From Elmis aenea (Eukaryota; Arthropoda; Insecta; Coleoptera; Elmidae): a stretch of 64,000 nucleotides of DNA. The notes under the pieces were generated by a model. The model did not search any database. It was not told the origin of the DNA and saw only the letters and a program-made list of their open reading frames with translations. Position 1 is the stretch's first letter, and the number at the start of each line of letters is the position of its first letter. Below are positions 53,548 to 64,000 of the stretch, one piece after another. Made by a program: the position numbers and the translations under genes. The stretch is taken from positions 40,740,970 through 40,804,969 of the forward strand of contig OX393579.1 in NCBI GenBank assembly GCA_947652605.1, given 5' to 3'.

Positions 53548-54794
53548 CAGTGAGCTCTTGGTATAAGCAACCCATGACATAAGCAACTCTCGTTATGAGC
53601 ATCACTTGATATAAGCAACTATTTGATCAGAATATGCGATATAAACAACTGTTAGTTGAGCTAACAATGTGACAGTTAAAAATATGTCTTTCTTAACCCA
53701 TATACAATGCTGCGCAAAAGTATTATAGAAAAATATCTAGAACACTATTAAATATGTTACAAAGAAATTTGATATCTGACCGTTATCGTATGTTTCAGAT
53801 TTGATGAAAATATTGGGGTTACAATAAGATTTCCGCTTCAACCAGAAACGGACTCAAACTTTAAAATTTTAACTAGAACACCCTATATACTTTTAAATTT
53901 TTCGGTTTCTCTTTAAATTTAATTTAAAAAATGTTTATAGTTGTATGGGTCCAATGGTCCAAAGTCAACCGTTTTCGTAAAATTTACATTTTTATGAAAA
54001 CATTCAGCGATGAAGCACTCAAACATTTTTTACATTTAAAAACTTTGAAAAGGCAATAGAAAATCGTTTCAAATGTAGTTGGACAATAAATTAATTAACA
54101 TTTTGCACTAGCTACATTTTAAAGATATTACAGAAAGCGTTCTTTAAGCTTGGTCAAACTTGTGAAACTTTAAACATCGATAACTTATTTTCCTAGAATA
54201 AAACACCATTTATTGTTTACACAGTTTATAGAAAATTTTATTGGTCTTTCAAAAATACAAAGCTTGTTTTATACCTAAAATTGATATTTTCCGAGACACT
54301 TACCGCGATATTTTTTAACTGTAGCTAGTGTTAAGTGTTAATTAATTTATTAAAAATCTAAATTTTAAACAATTTTCATCTGCCTTTTTAAAGAACTTGA
54401 ATGTTAAAAAAATTGAAAGTGCTATATGGCTCGAAGTTTTCATAAAAATGTTAATTTCACCAAAACGGTCGACTTAAGACCCATATAACCTCAAACATTT
54501 TTAAAGTAAATTTAAAGAGAAATCCAAAAATATAAAAAAATATCTTTTTAAAAATTCAAAGTCCATTTTTGGTTGAACGGAAAGTCGTATTGCAACCTTA
54601 ATATTTTCATCACAACTTGAAGTTACCAAATTTCATCGTAATACCTACCCTTGTGTTCTAAATATTTGTCTGTTTCCATACTTTTGCGAAGCACTGGATT
54701 TACAATGGTCAACGCAAGAAAGTCTTCTTACTTCTTAGTATTAAACGCAATTTCATAAAAGCAAGCAGAATTGGCTTATATCGCAAGCTCACTG
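53548..54794. mobile_element. pogo-like element interrupted by an R1 foldback
   Basis: CAGTGAGCTCTTGGTATAAGC at the left; GCTTATATCGCAAGCTCACTG at the right. The subterminal ATAAGCAAC is repeated four times (53560-53640). The interior, about 53705-54694, is a whole R1 foldback whose ends read GCGCAAAAGTAT and ATACTTTTGCG. Confidence 0.68.
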
Positions 54795-54954
54795 TATTTG
54801 TTACCACAATATTCAACAAATAGTAATTAATTTTATCGTCTTAATTTTTTAACATGTTTCATATGTGATTACTGAATAGCAAAAACGAACAATGGGTAGC
54901 AATATGATACATTTTAGAAATAAAATATAACAAATGCAAGTAACTTAGTTTTTT

Positions 54955-55675
54955 ACATAGTAGGCTGTGAAAAAAAAAAAAAAAAAACAAAATGTAAAAT
55001 CTTTTGAATTTGTTGTTGAAATAAACATTGCAAATATTTAAACATAAGATAACAACAACATAGGCAGAAAAAGCAGTTATATAAGTACCTATGTATTTTG
55101 TAGTTTATCGTAATATTTATAAAGTTTATCTCAACAATAAATTTAAAAAAAAAACCTTCATAACTTATACCACTTGAGTTTTAAAAGGTTTTAAACCTTG
55201 TTTTTTTTGTTTTCACAGCCAACTGTTTTCTTTAAAAAAAAAAACCTTCGTAACTTGCGTATTATTGAAAAAACCAATTATCAACCCTTATATATTTGGA
55301 ATGAGAAAAAACTAAGGGATTTAAATAGACCATAGCTAACTATAGCTATATGTGAGTTTGTGTCATAACTTTTTAACGGCGAGTGTAAATTTTTTTGCCA
55401 GTAACATCAAATATTTCATAAAAATATCTAAAATTAATTTTCATACATTTTTTTGATATTTACGACAACGGAGATATGACATATTACTAATATGACAAAA
55501 AAACACTTTTTATCTAATAACTCAAAAACAGGAAATGATAGAATATTTTTGAAAACGGTTCTGAGTTTGTCTTAAAAAATGCCCGTTTTGGTAATTTAAC
55601 CGTTTCTCTATCTCCAATATTAAGCGATATATCAATGTAATCCCAACCAATTTGGATCACCTTGTACATTATAAA
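54955..55675. repeat. Foldback family R2 copy
   Basis: Shares AACCTTCGTAACTTGCGTAT and CGTTTCTCTATC with 21690-22290 and ends GGATCACCTTGTACA. Confidence 0.65.
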
Positions 55676-56422
55676 ATGAAACAAATGCGTATACAGGGTG
55701 TTCCAGCAAAGACGAATTATTCGATAGCTCTGGGACAACTCAGAATTTAATATATGCCCTTAACTCCTTAACAAGTTGCTAATTTATGTTTTGCATATTA
55801 ATAAAACTAAAAATAATTTGTTGACGCACGTAATTTATATGAAATAGCAACATAATATAAAATTTCATCAATTTTACTATAAAGCGTAATTAGCGTAGAA
55901 ATCGATATTAAACTCGTTATCATATCAGTAGCTATCATTGGATTTTACGCAATTTCACAGACGATTCCTTGTTTATCAAAGATCAACAAAAACAACCTAC
56001 CTACCTTTATTTTATAATATTTGTTACTCACTATATTTATATGTGAAACACTTCTTTGTATTATACCAGGTTCTCAGTTGCCACCGAAAACGTAACTAAC
56101 ATTTTTATGTAAGATTGTTTTTAATTATCAAACCATAAATTTAAGTTGATTGTATCTGATCACACTTCAGATTAAAACTGGATTGATATTACAGATTAAT
56201 AATAACCACGCATTTGCAAAGCATTTTATGAAGTAATAAACTTCTCAACATATATCTTTTCAGTACAGAGCATGAACAAAACAAAAACGCGAAATCAAAA
56301 AGTTTTTAAAGACTTTCATTATAAAATTAACATTAACCAAAGTGTTACACATAAGATAAATGTAATTATTTATTATTGCTAAATTTCTTTTAGTATACAA
56401 TTAATAAAAAACGTATGTAAAT
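55676..56422. other. Upstream of gene 1, no feature beyond a terminal-repeat relic
   Basis: TATACAGGGTGTTCCAGCAA near 55690 is the left end of another element of the class; no right end seen. Confidence 0.35.
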
Positions 56423-56423
56423 A

Positions 56424-56932
56424 TACAGGGTAATTCAAAAAGTCTACAACAAATGGAAATGTTTTTTATTATCCACTCCTCAAAAAATTTTGGAGTTACA
56501 AAAAAGTTTATAGGAAAAAGTTGTTTAGAATTGAAAAATAATATCAAATATAAAATACTGTTTTCCTATTAATTTTTTTGGTACTCTTAAAATAAGTGTG
56601 CTTCTTTTGCGAATATTTCAATTGAATTTTCATTGAAATTTCTTATCTTAAAATTAGTTGAAGGTCATGCTCCCAAGTTTTGTTCGCAGGCCTTTTGAAT
56701 GTTAAAATTATTATAACAAAAATTGAAAGCTTAACTTCAAAATTTTTAATGAATCATATTTTTGAATTCAGAACATTTTTTAAAGTAAGAACACTTTTTC
56801 ACAAACCACTAAAATCTAGTGTCATATGACTTTTTATTGAACTTTTTTTCATGCATCAACTTTGTTCTAAGAAATCGATAATAAAAAAACTCATTCAACT
56901 TTATTTATTGCAGACTTTTGGATGATCCTGTA
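56424..56932. mobile_element. 0.5 kb foldback-like element
   Basis: TACAGGGTAATTCAAAAAGT at the left against CAGACTTTTGGATGATCCTG at the right. Degenerate ends, A+T-rich interior. Confidence 0.6.
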
Positions 56933-57251
56933 GACCAGTGTAACTGTAAAATAACTTTGTAACATTTACTATACTTAAGTTTGGTTGTAAAACGCTCGGT
57001 TAAAGTTAACGGAGCCGTCAAACATTAGTTACCAACAGGTACACGTCCGTGAAACTTTGACACAGGTTTGTGGAAAGGTCTATTAAGTGTTTAGATCGCC
57101 AATAAGGACGACACAATTTTTAACTTAAAATCTGCTTTATAACATAACCAATCAATTTAAAGGAAATTAAACATGTTTGGTTAGTTTTTAAGTCACACTA
57201 TTCAAATTATAGTTTTTGCAATAACAAGATTAAACAAAAATGTTCAGCTAG

Positions 57252-58971
57252 TACAGACTGGTCTATTTTCGATGCCCATACAGGCTATCTCGGTTATTAT
57301 TAGAGATAGAAAAAAACTAAGTACGTAGTCTCGATTTCTGTTTTCGAGAGAAATTCATTGCCGTAAACAGATTTTTCATATTTTTTAATTTTCGAAATAT
57401 AGCCAAAAACCGATTTTTGGCACCTTTGAAAAATGTTAAATATCTCGAAAGTTAGGTGTAATATATCGATATTCATATGAGTAAAAAAATTGAACATCGC
57501 TATCTTATTAAGGACAAAACAAACATGCAAAAAAGTCTTTAAAGTTTTCCTCTAGCTTTTCGTTTAAGTGAAATATTTAAGATTTTTGAAAATTGCCGAA
57601 AATGGTGTTTGGCTATATTTCGAAAATTAGGCAATTTTCAAAAATGTTAAATATCTCATTTAAACGAAAAGCTAAAGGAAAAGTTTGAAGACTTTTTGCA
57701 TGGTTTTTTGTCCTTAACCCCTTAACGTACACTTAAATTTCGAAAAGTCGGTCAAAAACTTGTCACTTTTTTTATTGAAGAAATGTATTGCTAGGACATA
57801 ATTAATATAAAAAAAACAATATTCAGTGGCGCAGCAAGTATATTTTAACTTGGGGGCCACAAGTTTTAAAAATTAATATTTTGTCAAAAACTCCTAAAAA
57901 CGGTAATCTTAACAATTAACGTCATTAAAAATGGAGAAAAATAAAGAACAAAATTAAAATTAAGCATAAAAATGTTTACAAAAAACCTTTATAACATTTA
58001 GTTCTATTTTTATAAATAATGAAATTATGGGCAATTTTCAAAAAGGTTGAAATTTCATTTTTCGTCTGTAGTGCCAAAATGGAAAGTGATACGAAGAATC
58101 TGATAACACGGGCGTGTTCATCTCAAAAAAATAACCCTAGAGACCGATATCAGATTTTTGCTAACTATTATGGTAACCGAGATATCCCGTAAAACATTCG
58201 AATTTAGTCCACCTGCATAACACGGACAACAATTTGAAAAAGCCCGGTAACCATAATAATTCAAAATAACGTCAAAATTATTTTAATAATTCAATACTAC
58301 GACATTTACTATGCAATAGTAAACTACTATAAAGAAGTTTTCCATGAAATGAGCTACAGAATGAACAAATAAAGATGTTTTCATTACACGCAACGGACGC
58401 TCGGGACTTATACGAGTGCGTGTAAAATTGCTAGTACGGCGCGCTCGTAGACGTCACGAGCGCGTACGTTAAGGGGTTAATAAGATAGCGATGTTCAATT
58501 TTTTTTTTACTCATATGAATATCGATATATTATACCTAATTTTCTTATTTTAAATGGCAACCATAAGCAAATTACATATTTTTGAAAAGCGCAAAAAGTA
58601 AGCTTTCCATTTATGTCAAAGCCAACTATGGTTGCCATTTAAAATAAGAAAGTTAGGTGTAATATATCGGTATTCGTATGAGTAAAAAAAAATTGAACAT
58701 CGCTATCTAATTACGGACAAAAAACCATGCAAAAAATGTCTTTAAAGAGTTTCTTTATCTTTTTGTTTAAGCGAGATATTTAACATTTTTGAAAATTGCC
58801 AAAAATCGGTTTTTGGCTATATTTCGAAAATTAAAAAAGATATCAAAAATCTGTTTAGGGCAATGAATTTCTCTCGAAAAAATAAATCGGGACTACCTAC
58901 ATAGTTTTTTTCTATGTCTGATAATAATCGAGATACCCTGTACGGGCATCGAAAATAGGCCACCCTGTACA
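57252..58971. mobile_element. 1.7 kb foldback element split by a piggyBac-like MITE
   Basis: Outer arms: CTATTTTCGATGCCCATACA at the left and TACGGGCATCGAAAATAGGC at the right, followed by CACCCTGTAC. The arms share ACATCGCTATCTTATTA and the TATATTTCGAAAATTA block. The centre is displaced by the insertion at 57718-58476. Confidence 0.83.
57718..58476. mobile_element. piggyBac-like MITE
   Basis: TTAA at 57714-57717 and 58477-58480; termini CCCCTTAACGTACAC and GCGTACGTTAAGGGG. The empty site can be read from the other arm of the host foldback (ATCTTATTAAGGAC), which confirms TTAA duplication. It contains an R3 fragment at about 57980-58220 and a G+C-rich right end (GCGCTCGTAGACGTCACGAG). Confidence 0.8.
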
Positions 58972-59772
58972 AGTGTACACTTAAAAAAAGAGGTGTCACA
59001 TGCAGCTAAAAATAATTGCATAACTACAGTGTTTTATGAAAAACTTTGTTGCATTTTTTATTTGCAAATATGAGGTTTGTACGCATTTCATATACCTAAT
59101 TACTTTTTTTTATTGTTATAAAAGTAGTGTGGCCATGAATTAGAAACATCTAATCTATTTAGAAAATGTTAAACGTTTCACATGATAGTGACGATTTTGG
59201 ATTAAAAAATAATAAAACAATAGCTTACACTTACAACTACTCAATATTTTACACGTTTTGTCCGATAAATAAAGACAAACAAAGATAAAAGTTCGTTGAT
59301 ATCCAAAACCAGAACACATTTGCAATATATACAAACTCGTCGATATCACTGTTTTGGGATAGTTATACACCAGACGGGATTACGACGGATCAAAAGCTTT
59401 CCACTTCCGGAACAACCAAAAATAAAATTATTTTGTCCACGAAATATGAAATGTGTTTCAAAAATACAAGATTTTGAAATAAATTGATGTTTATAATAAT
59501 AAAATGAAAGTGACCCTTGACTTCCAATCTACAGTTTACATGTGGGTAAATAATTATTATTATAATCTGCTTTAACATACGTAAAAACCTATTGTAAAGT
59601 AATTAAACCTATTATAAATTAAACTAGATAGTGACACGTATCCATTTATCCAAGGGCAATCATGATTATTATTGGGTCCAGAAATGTACAAATCTACAAG
59701 TTAGCTTAGAAATATACCGGGTGTCCAAGTTTAGAATCGCACTTCTGTAAGTACCAAATCATTAACTTAGGC

Positions 59773-60963
59773 CAGTGGTCGGCAAACTGCGGCTCGCGAG
59801 CCACATGCGGCTCTTTGGCTACTTGAGTGCGGCTCTTTCACGAATGAAGTATTTAAAAAACGTTTTTTAAATTTTATTTTACATAGTATTTTAATACAAT
59901 GTTCAATCAGTCAGCGTGTTATATTTAAATTCAAATAAAGAGCAATTTTTACTTCCCCTCCCTGAAAAGGATGTTCACAATAATTCCAGAACTAACATAC
60001 AATCAGTGGATCCAAAAATTTTATTTTATGGTTGATAAGTCTCATCTAAATCAGCTTAATCGTAAACTACAGGGGAAACACATTTTTTTCGATTTTAGAA
60101 GAAGTAATTTCATTCAAAAATAAAATTGTTTCTTTTAGTTCAATATTTTGATTCATTTTCCAAGCCTGCTAAAACATTTAGTATCGGACATTTGCTATTT
60201 CAAAACAACAATTTTCAATATAAGGGAAGTTTTTGTTCAGAGGTTTCAGGAATTCAGAAATAGCAAAGCGATATTAGCTTTTGTTAAAAAGCCTTTCAAT
60301 GCTACCGTAGAAGAATTAAAATTCTCCCCTTAATATTGACACTTTTGAAATGCAATTGCTGGATTTAAAAACAAAGTATTATGGAACTCCAAATTTGAAC
60401 GCCTTAAAGCTGATATGAAAAAATTGGAGAGAAACAAATGTGGTCTTAGTTCACAGCACAAGTGGTCTGCTTTGAAAGACCTGGAGAATGAGGACGATGA
60501 TTTTTAACACCTGAAGTAGTATTCCTGACTCAAATGATCAGTTAAAAAAAAACTAGAATTTGCTATTTTCTCTCTATTCGGCTCTACATATTCACGCAAA
60601 CAATCTTTTTTAAGGAAGAACCTTCTCAAAAGTAAATCGTCTTATTGAGGAGAACCTGGAATCGTGCCTAAATTAAAAACAAGCACATACAAACCTGACT
60701 TAAACCTTTCCAAGGAAATGCAAGGCAATTTTTTGCATTTAACATGACAATGTTTTAATTTTAATAATAAAAATGTAATTTTCATCAATAAATAAGATTA
60801 TTATAAAGTATGATAACTAGTTTTAATTCAGTGAACAATGAACATAGTTTTAACCGACTTCTAAAAACGGCGTTCTTATAAAGACATTTGGCTCTCAAAA
60901 GAAATCTTAATCCTTGTACTGCTGATATTTGACTCTTTTGACTAATGAGTTTGCCGACCACTG
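59773..60963 (+). mobile_element. hAT element with transposase relic (GTF2IRD2/ZBED-like)
   Basis: Exact duplication ACTTAGGC (59765-59772, 60964-60971); termini CAGTGGTCGGCAAACTGCGG / AGTTTGCCGACCACTG. The plus strand from about 60140 reads NIREVFVQRFQEFRNSKAIL, then FVKKPFNATVEELKF, then in other frames a HKWSALKDLENEDDDF part, then FSKVNRLIEENLESCLN and a NLSKEMQGNF-like end. This is the C-terminal half of a hAT transposase with several frame breaks. Confidence 0.87.
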
Positions 60964-62679
60964 ACTTAGGCTGATGAAAATTGGTAGGTTTATATTACAA
61001 AAAATTTAACATCTTTTGGCACTACTACAACATTTATTTATTCATTTGTTTTTCTGCTGTGCCGCAATTTTTCATTTTTACAAACAGCGCCATGGGTGTG
61101 TGGGGGCATCATTTTAAAGAGAATTTCATTCTTAATACAGCAGTACAAAAATGTTAATATGTTACACAGGGAACGTTTTGAAACAAACTGCAAACTCCGC
61201 AGATAAAAATGGCGGTCTATTTGCTTTCAAACTTTTTTTTTGTTGTAACATAGGGAAATTTAAACAAAAAACAATTTTATCGGTTGAAGTGCTCTGTTTA
61301 GAAATTGTCCTTTTCTTTTTAAAAGTGTCGTGCTCTTGTAAGTTTTGATTTAGTTTAAAAACCTTTTACCCGAAGAAGTAACAGTTGGGGGAACGCTAAA
61401 GATATAATCGACATGCTGCGGAACTATTTTGTTGACATTCTCCATACATTAAAATCATGTTCATTTTGTTTTTCCATTTGTATACATATCTGCTATGATG
61501 GACACAAAGTTGTCACAACTAGTAAATGATAAAACAAAAAATTGCAAGCAAACAAATAGCCTACCTATACCTATGAAGGTATGAAGTCGTCCAATGACAT
61601 TTTACAGTTTTTTTTTTTAAACTTTCCTTGGGTAACATAAAATATTAACATTTTTCACTGCTGTATTAAGAATGAAATCATCTTTAAAATGATTCCCCGC
61701 ATGACCCATAGTGCTCTTTGAAAAAATGAAAGATGGTGACACACAGTGGCACTTTTTTTGGGGTGGCACTTTTTAGTCTACCGAAATGGGGTAAAAATTA
61801 AAATCTCGGGGTAATGATGGATCAGTAGGTATAATAATCAGTATCGGCGCTAGCGTTAGTACGAATTAAAAATTCATTTAAAAAAGGAATTTAAATCGAA
61901 GTTAGAGGATAAAACGGGCTAGTCGACCTGGTTAGACTGTAAACCCGCCCCCTTGTAATGACAGAAATTACAAGTAATAAAGTTATGAAATTTATTTTAG
62001 GCATTAAATTCCATGCAGTTGTAACAGGGATTTTTCACTTCCGTTCTATTTCAAACATTTGGTTTGAGGTATACATCCCTTTCTATATTAACCAATCGTC
62101 GCATAGCGATAACATTCGTCTAATTATTTGTAAATGGAGATGTACAAAAGTTTCGAACAGTGGTAAGAAAACTTTCAAATCATAGGGCACCAAAAACAGA
62201 CTGACGATTTTGCATTACTTGCATGTAAAAACAATTATTGTTGGGAGGTTTTTAAGTTTATGATAAAAATATTGGTCGTGCGCGACTGGCCTTAGTGGGA
62301 GATAATTAGTGCAATTTGACAAGTATATACATTTTTTTATCATTTATTTATATTTGGAGTCGTGTCTAGGCGAGGCGAGGTGCCTTGAAGAAATTCACAG
62401 TAATGTGCGCTCTTTGGTCAAGAGCACTTTTGAGCTATTCGAATAAGCAACAAAAATATAAGTTTATACTTTATAGCATAAACTGACGTTTTTCCGTTAT
62501 TCTTTTTTGTAATTTTGCTAAATATATTATGTATGTGTCCCTTTACCTAAATGGAAATTATTAATGAAAGTTTTTACCTATAGTAAAAATAATTTAGTGC
62601 GGATGAGAGGGCGATCTGATTAAAAAAAAAAAGGTTATGCCGTAAAACTAATTTTGGATGATGGTAAAGTACTCTACAT

Positions 62680-62925
62680 CAGTGGTTCTTAACTTTTGAG
62701 TAGTCGCGGCCCCTTAAATATCATAAAATATTTTCGCGGCCCCCTAGTTTGTAGTAACAAAAATATTACGATTTATTTAAGGAGATATCTCTTCGATGGT
62801 TCGAGTAAAGTAAGGAGCAACACATATTTTTTTAAAGATTTCAATATTTTAAAAAGTAAAAACGTTTCATAATTTTTTGCGGCCCCCCTTAAAATCTTTC
62901 ACGGTCCCCCGCTTAAGGACCACAG
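62680..62925. mobile_element. hAT-type MITE
   Basis: CAGTGGTTCTTAACTTTTG / CTTAAGGACCACAG termini; exact duplication CTCTACAT at 62672-62679 and 62926-62933; CGCGGCCCC motifs inside. Confidence 0.87.
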
Positions 62926-62984
62926 CTCTACATTATTTAACTTTGCATTTAAACACGTTTGAACATCTAAAATTCAACAAAAAC

Positions 62985-63129
62985 TGCCGGCGGCGCATTT
63001 TATCTCCCCCCACTTTTTTGTGTCGATTTCTGCTTGCTTTTGCAAAATTCAAGAGTTGGCAACCCTTACGTAGAGGGGTGGCAAATATAGGGACCGCCCC
63101 GGGCGGCACAAACTCTAGCTACGCCACTG
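62985..63129. mobile_element. hAT MITE right-end fragment
   Basis: Ends GGCGGCACAAACTCTAGCTA then CGCCACTG, a common hAT right terminus. The left end is not recognisable. Confidence 0.5.
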
Positions 63130-63287
63130 GCGATACAACAGAAAAGTAAATGAATAAATAAATACATGTGCAGTATTGTTAAAGATTTTAAATTGTTTAT
63201 TATATAAGCCTACTAATTTTCATTATTTCAACTTAAATGGTTTAGTACTTATAGGAATGTGAATACCAAACTGAGACACCCAGTGTA

Positions 63288-64000
63288 ACACATTTATTTC
63301 TCAACCGATTTTACGTAAGTATAGTTTTTAAAAAATAATGTTATTATTGATAAATAATGTTTATTCTTTTATAACATAAAAAATATTAATATAATCTCAC
63401 AAAACTATCGATTCAAATCATTTTTGTTATTGTTAATAGTTCTTCAACTTTGATGCCTGTTAGTTATTTGGGGATACAGTTTATATCATTTTTTTGTCAG
63501 TACATTATTCCATCAATTCGTTATAAAACTAAATACTTTGTATTTTAAATTGAAAATTATAAAATATTTATTATAAATGGAGTTTACGACTTAAACATCT
63601 AGGTACGTAAAATCACGTGTGTCACTTTTATTGAAGCTTTTAATACATACCCAATTTTCTGGTGTAAAATTGATTACATTGTGCTGTTCAAAAACTACAA
63701 TACTCGTATAGATAAATGTGTGCGTGCTTCTATAGCTCGTCTACCTTGACAAGTAAATCAACACTACCTTGCAAATATCAAAATTACTGTTTAATCACAC
63801 ATATTTCATAACGAGTGATATTTACTGTAATAATCTTTGTAAGGTAAAATTATCTATCATTCAGATAAGCTGTTGTGGTAGGGGTTCAAGCTAAAAATAA
63901 TTATATAAATAGGGACAGAGCGACTCTTGTTGACATAATAGGGTGGGTGGTTTCCTTACACAAATTAAAAATAATATGTCTAACATAAAATTTTAAGGCT
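63288..64000. other. A+T-rich flank, no feature seen
   Basis: No coding, RNA or repeat signal that I can support. Confidence 0.35.

Larger units (their letters stand above)
59715..63287. mobile_element. 3.6 kb foldback element hosting several insertions
   Basis: GGGTGTCCAAGTTTAGAATC at 59720 corresponds to the complement of GAATACCAAACTGAGACACC near 63270. The inner arms 61090-61190 and 61630-61740 share TTCATTCTTAATACAGCAGT. Insertions: hAT at 59773-60963, hAT MITE at 62680-62925, hAT end at 62985-63129. Confidence 0.75.

Overview
This is a 64 kb, A+T-rich piece of an animal genome, almost certainly an insect. It has long introns with canonical GT-AG borders and one 200-base run of N (an assembly gap) at 28441-28640. 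It is dense with cut-and-paste DNA transposons, long foldback elements, tRNA-derived SINEs and LINE fragments. I see no bacterial features. The order is uncertain; a beetle or other holometabolan would fit, but this is inference.

The only host genes I can support are two tandem receptor tyrosine kinase genes, both on the minus strand. They fit the Torso type: signal peptide, short ectodomain built of fibronectin-III-like modules with a conserved C-V-G-x-K-C-S-C-K cysteine cluster, one membrane segment and a split kinase domain. Gene 1 (51854 down to 19376, 16 coding exons, about 791 residues) is complete from start codon to stop, with all kinase motifs present. One extra base in a homopolymer just after the membrane segment breaks its frame. 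Gene 2 (15264 down past the left edge, 12 coding exons visible) has its own signal peptide and carries two consecutive copies of the five-exon ectodomain block that gene 1 has once. There is no membrane/kinase exon between the copies and no second signal exon. Every exon phase is compatible, so it reads as one receptor with a doubled ectodomain, probably a fusion of two tandem paralogues. Its membrane and kinase exons would lie left of base 1.

Layout: 1-15.3 kb, gene 2 with intronic hAT, mariner and piggyBac-like elements, a solo LTR, a SINE and a 1.7 kb foldback. 15.3-19.4 kb, the spacer between the genes, with hAT MITEs and a 1 kb foldback. 19.4-25.3 kb, kinase exons of gene 1. 25.3-51.9 kb, ectodomain exons of gene 1 separated by introns full of nested transposons, plus a plus-strand heat-shock-like promoter region next to an exon. 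51.9-64 kb, upstream of gene 1, only repeats: pogo-like, foldback, piggyBac-like and hAT.

Many hAT insertions keep perfect 8-bp target duplications, so their borders can be read exactly. Several foldbacks begin with TATACAGGGTG or a close variant and would form long hairpins in the receptor pre-mRNAs.
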